Shown here: piece after piece, positions 27,803-38,949 of the stretch | Numbering within the stretch: the stretch's first letter is position 1 | Layout of the letters: every line of letters starts with the position of its first letter | NCBI GenBank assembly: GCA_002897115.2 | Contig: BCIH01000004.1 | Location: forward strand, 702,684 to 766,683 | Source of the DNA: Prototheca cutis | Taxonomy: Eukaryota > Chlorophyta > Trebouxiophyceae > Chlorellales > Chlorellaceae | DNA: 64,000 nt | Direction: 5' to 3' | Position numbers and translations under genes: made by a program | Notes under the pieces: model-generated | The model's database searches: none | Seen by the model: only the letters and a program-made list of their open reading frames with translations | What the model was told of the DNA's origin: nothing

Positions 27803-29460
27803 ATGGTGACTGCAGAGGACTTTATCTCCAGGCTCCAAAGGTAGCAGTGAGACAGCCGGGGCAGCATTGGGGCTGTGACTGTGCGCGATCCCTGCCTTTG
27901 GCTGCATAAATCGGCATGCACTGGTATGAATTGAGCGTGTCTTTTGAAATTGACGTCGCTTGCAGAGCCTGTGAAAGACTTCTCGAGGAGGCTGGGGACG
28001 GCGATGTGGCCATCGACGAGGAGGCGCTGGCTGCTGTGGTCAAGGCAGCTCAGGAGGCCGGCTTAGAACGCCATCCTCCCGCACGCATGCCTCTGAAGTT
28101 CGATGACAAGGCTCATGAGGTGTGATGCATGACGTTGGATGTGGATATGAGCTTTGCAAATGGACGTGCTGGAGTGCGCCTCTGCTGAAGCTGCAGGCCT
28201 CTGACGGGCAGCACAGCTGTGCCTCTGGTGGCAGCAGCCCTCAACTGAATCGTTCAGGCCCCCCCACTTAACCCCTAAATGCAGGCCAACTACACATGCC
28301 TGATCCACTGCCTGGACTTTGGCAGTGCCTATGATGACCTGCTCCTCCAGAAAATGGGCCGAACCAGCCGGGAGTGCGTGGAATTTGGCCTCATGTCCCT
28401 GCACCTTGATGGCCGCAACCTCGACGCACGATACCTGTCCAATTTTTCAAAGCAAAACGTACTCTGACCCCCGTTGGTTTGGGGGCGTGCTATGCAGTTG
28501 CCCGGATGGTCTTGGCTCGTAGCTCGTGCCACCAGGTCACACGGCAGCTTCTACGCAACTTCATTGGCTTTCCGACTACACATCACGCAGGTGTTTACAT
28601 ACTTTGGTGTGGACGCCACGGTGGAGGAGGAAGTCCGACCAGGCATTATGCTGACCAAAGCGGTGAGAGCAGCCGGGGCTGGAGGCATCACTGGAGTAAG
28701 GCCCTGAGGTCTTGTGGACTCGACCAGCCGGTTGCAACCCGGTTGAGTTTATCCAGGGTATTCTGGTACACCGGTCCCTCAAACCAAACAAGCAAGCAAA
28801 CAATCATACGCAAGCAATCATACACAAACATCGTTTACACAGGGTCCGCTGGCGGGCTGGGTCGAGAAAGTGGCGACGGCGCTGCAGGACGTTGGCCGTG
28901 CGACGGTGGCAGCCGGTCAGCCGAGTTTGGGCGCCTGGGTCCTCAACAGGCTGTCCTCGTTAGGGCACCAAAGCGACGGGACTGCAGGCGAGGAGCCCCA
29001 GCTCGCAGAGCACAGAGCCAGCATGTTTGTAGAGTGGCTGGTGACCACAGTACCCGGATTTTCCGACAGTCCCGTGATTGCATCGTCACCGGACATCCGA
29101 TTTGCGCGCAAGGCGCAGTCCCTGGCCGCCGCAATGGACGTGGCGGGGTCTGATCGCCTGTGCCTGGACAGCGGGCCCAACAGTCTGCAGGCGCTGCAGG
29201 GCGCCGGCGTTGTGAAAGTCACGGGTGCTGCAGCGGCGGCCCTTGCCGACCAGGCAGACCTGGCCGGCAACGAGATAGAGGCCAGGCTACGGGCTGCCAT
29301 CGTGCGGGTAGGGATTCTCGCCAAGGAGATGGTGGGTCAGCAGGCGGTTGGCTTGTCCGCCCGGGACGTCCTCTGGCACGTGCTGAACGACGCCGCGGCT
29401 GAAGCAGCAAGCACGGCAGCCGTGGGTGCTCTGCGTGACATGGACACCACAGCATTTTGA
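27803..29460 (+). CDS. Queuosine-salvage (DUF2419)-like protein
   Basis: Best read as a relative of the queuosine 5'-phosphate N-glycosylase/salvage family, which frees queuine for tRNA modification. Five exons by splice logic: 27803-27840 (MVTAEDFISRLQ), about 27967-28119, about 28285-28459, about 28592-28661 and 28844-29460. Exon 1 to 2 joins AG|A to give Arg. Visible segments are AIDEEALAAVVKAAQEAG, ARMPLKFDDKAHE, NYTCLIHCLDFGSAYDDLLL, VFTYFGVDATVEEEVRPGIM, GPLAGWVEKVATALQDVGRA, FVEWLVTTVPGFSDS, FARKAQSLAAAMDV and EIEARLRAAIVRVGILAKEM. The VAIDEEAL - MPLKF - LDFGSAY - FARKAQ - LRAAIV order is what I recall for this family, but the usual FAD-x-(R/N)-x-P motif is replaced by LDSGPNSLQALQGAGVV, so the catalytic assignment is weak. 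The gene itself is well supported. Confidence 0.5.
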
Positions 29461-29710
29461 GTTTTACGTGAATGTCCTTCAAGATCCTGCTCTATTTGAT
29501 AGGCCTTCCCACTGCTGCTGCTGCTCCTGGGTGGGCAAACCAAGTGCCCATTGTTTACATGGCATAGCCTAGTGGCGGCTTGAGCACCGGAGCCAGGGGT
29601 AGATGCGGAGATCACGATCCCGATGAGCATGCATGCACACCTCTTCCCCATTCTCTCTTCCATACATGATTGCAGCAACACCTACAGATCTCAAAAAAAT
29701 AATCCCGTTC

Positions 29711-32700
29711 TCAGCAGCTGCCGAGGACGAGTTGGGCCCGGGCGGCGCAGCGGGCAAGCAGCTCTCGAGCCGGCTGGCTACAGGGGTCGGCGGTGTGGAG
29801 CCCGTCCACGGTCGAGCGCAACGTGCACAGCGTGGCGGCCACTTGGCTGCGCAGAGCTAGGAGCGCGCCATGCAGTGGCGCATGCGACAGCAGGTCCAGC
29901 GTCAGTTGCAGGCGGGGAAGGAGGTTTTCGTGTGCCGCGCCAGCGCAGGCGGCCAGCAGCATCGGGGACAAGCCGGGCAGTGCCTCGGCGGCTGAGAGGA
30001 TGGCGCCCAGCGCCGCCCGCCGCCCAGCTTCCTGCCGGGCGTCCGCGGCCCACCCCGTCGCAGGCATCGTGGCTTCCCCGTCGACGAGCTTCAGGGACAT
30101 TGCTGTGGCAGTGGCGGGAAAGCTCTCTGGAAGGTCGACTGCCTGTCGGCGACCGACGGCTGCCAGGACCCCCAGCGTCCCCAGTTCCCGGAATGGTGGT
30201 GGTTGTTGCTGCTGGGCACTGTCGCTGGTGGCGTCGGGGACGGTGTCAGCCCTACTTCCCGTCGTGGGATGGTCATGTCCATCGCTCAGCCCCTCGAGTG
30301 CGTGCGCGACCAGCACATCAGGCCGGCCAGATGCCAGGAGCACCTGCGTCAAACTGCCGATCACACACCGGTGGCGCTCGGTGTCGGCGCTCGGCTGCAC
30401 GGTGCCCTGAGCGTCATGCCACGCCAGCAACGGCCGCAGGAGGCTGGCACCCAGCTCGGGCACCTCCGCTCGGCCTTGGGTCCCGTCCAAGCCAGCTTCC
30501 CAGCCAGGAACGCACAAGTTGGCCACCAGCCGTGCCGCCGTGCCTTGGGGATAGCTGTCAGACAGTGCGACCCAGCAGGTCATGTTCAGTGCGGCCTCTG
30601 TTGGAGGCCCCAGCTGTGCCAGCATGTCCGCTGCCAGAGCCTGGAGGGATTGGGAGTGTGGTGTCTCGTGGTGGTGAGGGGCTGTGTTGCTCTGCCTGCC
30701 GGCGAGACGGAAAGCCAGTGTGACAGGACTTGTGCTCTGACAAGGGCAGCTTCATCACTGCCGGACACCCACAACCCTCCCCAATGTATTAGAAAGGGAA
30801 CAATAATAAAGCCGACTGACCTGAGCGCTGGACCCCAGCTCCGCCAGTGGTCCCAGGTGCAGCTTGGGTGCCGCTTTCTTGCCGCCCCGCCGGACCATGC
30901 CCCAGAGGACGAGCATCTGCGGACGCAGCGCACAGAGCGCGGCATGCAGTGGGCCTCCCGCCGGGGCAGACCTCGCGGCGGCCAGCAGTGCCCGCAGCAG
31001 GCGCAGGCTGCGCTGTGGTTGACGTCCGCCCAGCTTCCACAGCACTTTGGGCACCGTCTGTGGTGACGATGCACAGTCCCGGGGGCATTTGATTGGGAGG
31101 GAGTTGTTGTTGCCGAGCACTCATCACTTTCCCTGCCAGCAACATCCTTCCCTCCAACCGACGTCGTCAGCAGTCCCAACACCCTGCAGTACCTGGATCC
31201 ATGCGGTGGCCTCGTCCAGCCCGAGCAAAGCCATGCCGTCGGGTTGTGGCAGGTAGAAAGTGCGACCTGGGTCACGCAGCGCGTGCAGCCAGAAGGCCTC
31301 CGCGGCTGCCGAAGCTGCGCTTTCGTCTGGCGCACGGTGCAGCAGCACATTTGCGGCACGTGCCAGGTCCAGCCGATCGCCTGCCGGGAGGAGGCTTAGA
31401 AGCGGCAGCACGCTTTTCAAGATGGTGCTGTACACAGACGCCGGCAGTGCCGGTGCCGGGCCGTGCTCAGCATTGCCATCTGGCCCAGCTTCCCCGGAAA
31501 ATACAGCGTCCCGCTCCAGAACGCCCACCACCCATCCCATAAGTTTGGGTGCCCAGTCCAGAGGCAGCGATGTCGATGCTGTTCCACTGGTCTTTTTCCT
31601 GTGCCGCCCGGTGATTGACTGGGCGCCAGCTTCAGCGGCTTCTGCCAGGCGGCGGTGCTCGTCCATGGCAGCCGGGAGGAAACGGAGGACGAGCATGACG
31701 CCGGCCACATTCAAATCCCGCATGCCGTCCAGCTCCGCCTTTTGCATCGGCAGCTGGGGGCGCAGCAGCGGCAGCGCGCGCGAGATGCGCTGCAGCAACG
31801 CCGCGGCCGGCAGCGTTGATGTCGTCAGCGATGCTGCGTCAGCGCCCCCGGGCAGATCGAACATCAAAGACACGCAGCGGCACACCAGTGTGCAGCAGCG
31901 TGCGGACAACAGGCTGGGCTGCGGTGCCAGGGCGTCCGCCTCGCACTCGTTCCAGGAGGCCAGCAGACTACCCAACAGCGCACGCGACACCATTGCAGGG
32001 TCAGACCCCTCGCGTTCAGTGCTGGTCGTATTTCCCTGGGCTGGCTGAACGTCATCCATCCAGGCTTCAAACCCACCTCGGACCCGAGGAGCCCAGCCGT
32101 TTCTGGTCCCGCCCAGCGCAGCAGGGCAGTTGGGGAACAGTTGCCCGGCATGCACCGGTACTGGCGCCGGGGCCCCAGCCAGCACTGCCACCTCTGGTAG
32201 GTGGCCGTCTTGACGAGAAGCATCCGAGGCCGTACCGTCGTCATCAGCAGTGACGACACCGGCCCCACCAAGCTCCTCGTCAGCATCGAGACCCTCACCA
32301 TTCTCGGCCTCCTGCAAGCCCACGGCTTTGCACAACAAGGCCTCGAGCCCTGTGAGCGTGGCAGCCAGGCTTTCTGGGGATCCCGCAGCCAGGGTCCTGC
32401 CCCGGGCCGGCCGGCCCAGGAGCGTGCCGTAATGACTGAGCAGGCCAGGGAGGAAAGCGGGGCTCAGGCACGCCGGTGCTGCATCTGCGAGGATGCCCAG
32501 CAGGCGCAGCGCATCGGCCCGCACCGGCGGCGCCATGTGCGTCAGCGCCGCCGACAGCGCCGCCATGACCCGGGGTAAAAAGGGTCCAAGCCCGGCAGCG
32601 CCCAGCGCCGGGAGGATGGCCTCCCGGGCCGCGACGGCCAACGTCCCGCGCACGCCGGCATCCGAGTCCACAAACCGTGCACAGATGGCATCCAGCACGG

Positions 32701-33228
32701 GGGCCGCCGCGCGGCGAACACCGCCGGGGTCTGACCGGGACAGTTGTGCCAGCCCGTCAAGTGCCTCACGCCGCACCCGCTCCGAGTAGTGCCCACACTG
32801 CCCCAGCACCTCCTGCATGGGGGGTTGTCAATTCGTAACCAAGGCATTCAATGAGGGAGTTTTTGAGTCTTGCATGGTGTTTTGAACGGCAGTTGTTGGG
32901 CAATGCAAACAGACAAGCACCCGGCAGTGAGGGCACCCGGAGCGATGATGGGCACCCACCCAGACTCCAGTGCCAAAAGCATCCCATCCCAAGGCATGCA
33001 TGCGTGCATCCCCATCAACATCACAACCTTGAGGGTGAGGTTGCGTTCCGTTACGGCTTGCCCTGCGCGGTCTACCGCCAGACTCTGTTGTGTGAGGGTC
33101 AGGGTGCCCGACTTGATGGTGGTGAAGGTGGCATTCCTGGCGGCGGGGAGCTTGCGCCCCACTTTGTGCTTGGCGCGCTTGAAATCAATGCCCACTCCGG
33201 CATTCTTGCGCTTGTGAGATTTCGGCAT
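29711..33228 (-). CDS. Pre-rRNA processing protein IPI1/TEX10 homologue
   Basis: Component of the Rix1/PELP1-TEX10-type complex acting in 60S ribosomal subunit maturation in the nucleolus and nucleoplasm. Exon 1 (33228 to about 33032) starts MPKSHKRKNAGVGIDFKRAK and HKVGRKLPAARNATFTTIKS, the diagnostic N-terminus of the family. Exon 2 (about 32825-31200) carries HEAT-like repeats: CGHYSERVRREALDGLAQLS, VDSDAGVRGTLAVAAREAIL, RVMAALSAALTHMAPPVRAD, ALRLLGILADAAPA. Exon 3 (about 31070-30820) contains VLWKLGGRQPQRSLRLLRAL. Exon 4 (about 30640-29711) is helical and Ala/Leu-rich, ending LVLGSC. The C-terminal half is lineage-specific in sequence but helical repeat in character. The stop faces the upstream plus-strand gene convergently at a distance of 250 bases. 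Confidence 0.88.
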
Positions 33229-33749
33229 GCTGCAGCAAGGCCTGGCGGGGGGAATGCTCGGCGGGCGACGAACGTGGATCCCTTTCCTGGCCGGGCCGAG
33301 CGCCTCGACGGCCCGTTGAACCCCTCGTCCTGTGCAGACTGTCTTCTGGAAGCTCACAACAGTATCATGATGTAAAATATAAATCTTCGAATATGTATGC
33401 AGCTTGAATAATTGGTGGGTAGTGGCTCCGCCGCATATCAAGGTCGGGCCCGTTCGTTCGCTGGTTGTCGAGCAATCCACACACTGATCCAAAACACACG
33501 GGAGTCGTGACCACTTCCGAGCCATCACTCCAAAAAGGTCCACCCAGGGAGCAAAACGCCAAGGAGTTGTCTTCCAAACGATTTGTTCAAGATTCCAACT
33601 CTGTTGTCCCGCGAAATCCCTGCATCCTGGAGGTCTGATTGGCGTTCCAGCTGGAGCTCCGGGAAGGGTTCGCAACTCGCACGCCCAGCCCAGTTTGAAC
33701 TGCGGTCGCTCCTTCCGACGGAGCCCAGGGCCAGCGCGAGGTCCCGTGC
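33229..33749. other. Divergent promoter region
   Basis: About 520 bases between TEX10-like (-) and a small unknown gene (+). It contains an AT-rich patch near 33365-33400 (ATGTAAAATATAAATC) that could hold core promoter elements; no more can be said. Confidence 0.4.
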
Positions 33750-34692
33750 ATGGAAGGAGGGGGACCGGACGGATCCAAGCAGCCCGACACAGACCGTGAT
33801 GCGGAACTGGCTCTGTCGCTGCACCGGAATCTGAACTGGCTGGGCAGGGAGCGATCTTCCAGGCACCAGCAGCCGGCTGCAGGTGCCAAGGAGGAGGCCC
33901 TGCGCAGGGTCAGGGACGAGGCTCAAGGCAAGAAACGTCGCAGAGAGGCCGTCAGCCCCCGTGCTGCCGCAGATGGCAGCGAAAAGCTCAAGAAGCACCT
34001 GAGTGGAAGCTTCAGCAACGAGGCTGTGCCGCATGGTCCGATGCACTGCTGGGGGTTGTGAGGGAGGGTTCCTCTGTGCGGTCACGTCCAATGATGCAGT
34101 GAGATGGTTATGACGCTGATGCCCCCTTGGAGCGACTGCTGTGCCATTTCCAAAGGAGGGTTTGCATTCCTGCGGATGACTGCATGCCCGGCTGCCAACA
34201 GAGTTCAGGAAAAGTCAGTTTGGAGAAGTCAATCTTGCCACTGACTCATGCGGCTCTCCTGGTCCCCCCTTTCCCACAGCAGCAGCAGCAGCAGAGGCGC
34301 CTGCAATTGGGAGGTCCGGCTCCGGGTCGCGGTCAGCAGTGCAGTTGGCGCTGCCGCGGTCGGCGCTGACGGCAGCGGTTCGGGAAGTGTGGGCCAAGGC
34401 CGCCGGCCCCAGCGCTGCACGGGATGGCTGGAGCATGGTCAAGTGTTTCGTGATGGGCACGACCTGGGCCTGGTTGCTGCCCCATGCCGCGCTTTCTTCC
34501 CCGACGACACTGCTGGATGCCCTGGATGCCCGGGCCGGCGGACCCGGGGGGGGCCCTCGCATAGTGACGCTGGTCAGTCGGCGTGGTGCTGCTGCCCAGT
34601 TTGACACGTCTAGCACTGGTGAGCCTTCCAGGCACTGGAAACAGGCTGCAGAAGACGCGGTCCGTGTGTATGTGGGCCCGTCGACTGCCTAG
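33750..34692 (+). CDS. Hypothetical protein, probably two exons
   Basis: Not recognised. The first open stretch starts MEGGGPDGSKQPDTDRDAEL and has an amphipathic ALSLHRNLNWLGRERSSR segment, then charged sequence with a KKRRRE cluster (possible nuclear signal). A second open stretch after a TTTCCCACAG acceptor near 34279 begins with a (CAG)n run read as poly-Ala, then RSALTAAVREVWAKAAG, WSMVKCFVMGTTWAWLLPHA and PRIVTLVSRRGAAAQF, ending at TAG 34690-34692. Joining the two is an inference; no donor was pinned down. They could be two genes. Confidence 0.35.
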
Positions 34693-35039
34693 CCACGCAT
34701 GGACGCTGCAATGTGTTGCCCTCTACATCTCTGCGCTTGCCTGCCCAGGCCGTGCATGCTTCTGACTCCCCCATTTCATTCCGACGTATGAACCGCCGCA
34801 AGCAAGCAACGTTGAGGATTGGATAGAGAGGGTGGTGCTTGGCCATCTGCCCCCAACTGGACACTCGGAAAAACAGACCCTAGGGCAAAAAGGGCCCCAG
34901 GCTGCATGTCCAGAGCGGGCAAGCCCGCCATCAAAACTTTGCCAGGCCAGTGTGTGAGGGGAAACTGCGGGAGGGACTCAAGCTTAGCTACAGAAACAGG
35001 TCGCCCCTCCCCCAACACACACACAGAACCCAAACAAGC
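34693..35039. other. Convergent intergenic region
   Basis: About 350 bases between the hypothetical gene (+) and the quinone oxidoreductase (-). Nothing seen. Confidence 0.5.
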
Positions 35040-36631
35040 TCAGAGCGCCGCCATGGACTGGGGCACGACAAGCACCTTGCCAATGGCTTGCCGCTTGACC
35101 AGCACATCAAAGGCCTTGGGGGCTTGGTCCATCGGGATGATATGGCTGGCATAGACTTGGACACGGCCCTCGCTGAACAGCCGCGCCGGCTCGGTCAGGG
35201 ACTCGATAAACGGCGCCGGATCCTTGAATTGGTGTGCGCCCCAGTAGATGCCATGGTAGGTCCAGTTCTTGACTAGGGCGATGTTGGCGGCAACCTTTGG
35301 CACGCCCGCGGTGAAGCCAATGATGAGGATCTGGCCGCCCCACTTGAGGCACTTGAGTGACTCGGCGTGCGGCTCGCCACCAACGGGGTCCAGCAGCACG
35401 TCCACGCCCTCGGGCGCCGCAGCCTTGATGGCCTCGCGCAGCGGTCCCGTGATCGCGCGCGAGTCAATGCAGGCATCGGCACCAGCCTTGCGCAGCACTG
35501 CCATCTTGTCGGCGCCGCGGGCCACTGCAACAACTTTGGCCCCATATGCCTTGCCCAGCTGCACTGCCGCCAGGCCCACCCCCCCCGCCGCGCCCAGAAC
35601 CAACAGCGTTTGGCCTGGCACAGGATTGTAGCAAGTGAGGTGGGTGAGCGGTTGGGTTCTTAGGTGGGGGGTGGGGTTTGAAGCGGCATGTCCATGCGCC
35701 CACCGAATCTCCCCTGGCAGGAAGAGCACACGGCCCTTTCAGGCCAGAAAATTGATGACAATTACAATCATAGTTCACAGTACTAATGCTCATACTATCA
35801 TTACTAATAAAAATAAATAAGAATTCCCTGCACCTTTTTGGAGCTTGGCACGGTGGAAGAGTGCGAGGTAGGCAGTGCCGAACGTTACGGGCAGGCCCGC
35901 TGCCAGGCGCAGCTGCTCCTCGGAGACGCTCGGCGCAAGCTTGAGTACCCCCGCTGCTCGCAGGATGATCTCATCGGCGAGGCAGTTGCCGGCGTTGGTC
36001 GCGCAGACTTTGTCCCCGACTGCAATCCTCTCGACCCCGGGAGCCACCTGGAGGGATGGATGGTGAGAGGGGTGTGAAGGAGTGAAACATGGCACATGAT
36101 GCACGGGCACTCTAGGAACACAGGTGCACAAGGAATCAAGGAATGTGAGATAGACCCGGCCGAAACTCGGTGGACCCTGTTGCAGCAGCCTCAATCTGGG
36201 TACGTCGATCGATCACTCCATGCCCCAAGTCGGCCAAACAATCCACTGGAAAATTGGACCAGCCTCCACGACCGATCGCACCGCCATGCGATTCCCGAAA
36301 TTCCCTCGCAAATTCCACTTGTACCCAACATGCATCATGAGCGACACATATAATGTGCAGCGAAACAACAGCAGGTGGCGTCTGCATTCACCTCGATCAC
36401 GACACCGCTGCACTCGCTGGCCGGCACAAAAGGCAGGGGCGGCTTCTCCTGGTACGTTCCCTTGACCTGCAGCGCGTCCGCAAAGTTCAGCGCACTGGCA
36501 GCGATTTTAACCCGCACGGTGCCGGGCTTGAGGGGCTCCCGTGGGACATCTGGCACCAGGCGCAGCGGGCAGTCGGGCGCATCAAAGGGCAGGGTGGCGT
36601 CGCCCAGCTTGTGGCACACGACCTTGCGCAT
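35040..36631 (-). CDS. NADPH:quinone oxidoreductase (zeta-crystallin-like MDR)
   Basis: Zinc-independent medium-chain dehydrogenase/reductase that reduces quinones or alpha,beta-unsaturated carbonyls with NADPH. Three exons: 36631-36392, 36047-35834 and 35614-35040, about 342 residues, all junctions in frame. Exon 1 begins MRKVVCHKLGDATLPFD and holds VRVKIAASALNFADALQVKG and PLPFVPASECSGVVIEV. Exon 2 has RIAVGDKVCATNAGNCLADE and LAAGLPVTFGTAYLAL. Exon 3 has the Rossmann motif LLVLGAAGGVGLAAVQLGKA, then LLDPVGGEPHAESLKCLKWG, GGQILIIGFTAGVPKVAANI and ends GKVLVVPQSMAAL. Structural zinc cysteines of alcohol dehydrogenases are absent, as expected for this subfamily. The gene lies tandem to EXO1, whose stop is 275 bases upstream of this start. 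Confidence 0.95.
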
Positions 36632-36895
36632 GGTGCCTGCTTTCTATCTACAATTCAAGATCACGGTGTATTCGAAACATCTACTGGTCAGAAGCGTCAG
36701 GACAGTGAAGAAATGATCGATCCACGCTCACCGTATTTTGCAATCATGCCGGTGTCGTCAGCACTTGCTGCTTGTTTTTGCGATATCGACACCTGTGTCG
36801 GACCTCAGGTGCCAGCAATCCCGATGCCAGGTTAGCCGCTTCTACCGGGGCAAAACTCTGCTTGCACGCAGCCACAACACCATATCATGCAGGAA

Positions 36896-36900
36896 TTACA
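36896..36900 (-). terminator. TGTAA polyadenylation motif of EXO1
   Basis: Minus-strand TGTAA only 6 bases beyond the EXO1 stop (36907-36909). Confidence 0.45.
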
Positions 36901-36906
36901 ATCATA

Positions 36907-38720
36907 TCAAGGCACCCTTGAGGCTGCGCTGAACGCAAATGCAGCAAAGGAGTTCTGTAAACCCCGTGCTGTAACTCCTTGGGGAGGCGCGTTCTCCGCT
37001 CCAGTCTCGGTGCCAAGGTCCTCACCAGGTACCTTGTCAGGCCGATCCTGTTTCTCAGATGCGAATTCCGTGGAATGAACCTCATTGCATGGCTGCAGCA
37101 CCCTGGTCGGGACAGGTGTCGCAGTTTTGCCGCCGGGAGGAGCAAGGTGCAGCTGCCGGGCAGCTGCCGGCGAGCGGCCCGTGGCATCCAGCACTCCGGC
37201 CTCGTAAAAGCCGGGGGAGAGTGCAGGCACCTGGTCCACGGCTCCTGGCCATCCAAGGAGGACCTCTGCTGGCACAGGCACCTGGGTCCCCTCGCTCGAT
37301 GGCAGGTGAGCCTTGGGCGGGGAGCCTGCCTGCTCTGGACCCACCCCAGACTGCTGAGTCCCGAGGCCTTGCCCACCAAACAGCAGCAGTTGCTGTGTGG
37401 ACCGAAGGAGCGGGGCTGGCCCCTCCGCAGCGGGCCCAGACACCGTAGGAGTCTGGCTGGGAGCGACAATGCAGGGTCCCCAGTCTCCCTGGGACGAATG
37501 TTGCGTGCCCGGGATGGGCCCCGGTTTGCCCCCATCCTCCTGTGAAGCTGCCGCTGCTCCTCCGCTCCGACGCCGTTTAGCCTCCAGGGCCCTGGAGAGT
37601 CCGGGGGAAGTCAGCGGTGTTGCTCCAGGCGAAGGACGTGGCCTGGCACGGGACACTTCGTCATTTTCAGATCCAGCCAATTGTGCAGACCCGCTTGGAA
37701 TGGGGCCGGCACTGGGGCATGAAGTCCATTCTCCTTGCGCACACGCGCCGCTGCCGTGACCATTCTCGCCAGCAGCAGGCTGCCGCTGGTCTGCAGGGAG
37801 GTCTTGAGTGCCGGCATCGACCAGGCTGCCGACTGAGCCAGCGTGCCTGTCGGTGGTCGCAGGGTCTTGGTCGACGACAGTGGGGCTGGAAGGAGGTGGC
37901 GCACTTGGATTGCACGTAGCAGCAACGGCACCCGCTGAGGCCGACATTGCAGCACGTGACCCCGGGAGTTGTTTGACAGGTTTTGATGAAAAGTAGGGAC
38001 TCAACCCCAGCGCCCGTGGACGTTCGCTGGCCCGTGTGAGCTTGCTCTGCCGGGCCCACGACAGGGGAGGGCCGGCAGCAGGTGCAGCTGCTGAAGAAAC
38101 CCCACTCGACGCTGCAGTCCCCCCAGCAGGATCCCTGCTGGCCTCCGTGCTCGAGCTCGCCGGTTCACCGCTCGAGGCCCCCGTTTCCACAGTCGGCCGA
38201 GGTGCACGATATGCACGTTGCGCTTCCTTTGTCGCCCCCGGAACCAGGTTCCAATCGCGGAGCGCGTCCCGCACGGATGATCCAGAGTCCTGCGATGCCG
38301 CGGCGGCCGCTGCCTGGGATCCACCGGAAGAGCCGCCGCCGGTGGACCTTCCGGGAGCTGCACCTGATCCAGTGCCCTTGGCCCATCCCATTTGGAAGAG
38401 GCTTCGTTGCCCCGGGCGGGGGGCAGCCAGTGACCGGGCGGCAGAGACGGCCCACGTCCTGGCTGGCGCCAACGCCTGCGCAGGCTGCGGAGTGCCGTTG
38501 CCGGACGGCGGCCGAGGCACCGAACCGGGGTCCAGGGTAAAGGACTCGTGCGTAAAGGGGCAGAGATACCCTATGGGAGTTGGTGTTGGCATGGCGTATC
38601 AGAAGGAGATGCATGGCGTTGTGTCGTCAACGATGATGATGACTGCGATCGTGTCCTCTGGGGTCGTCAAGCAGCACGGCTCAGGCCCAGGGGAACTCTG
38701 ATGACCGCCGACGCTGTCAG

Positions 38721-38812
<92 letters not shown>

Positions 38813-38912
38813 NNNNNNNNNNNNNNNNNNNNNNNNNNNNNNNNNNNNNNNNNNNNNNNNNNNNNNNNNNNNNNNNNNNNNNNNNNNNNNNNNNNNNNNN
38901 NNNNNNNNNNNN

Positions 38913-38949
<37 letters not shown>
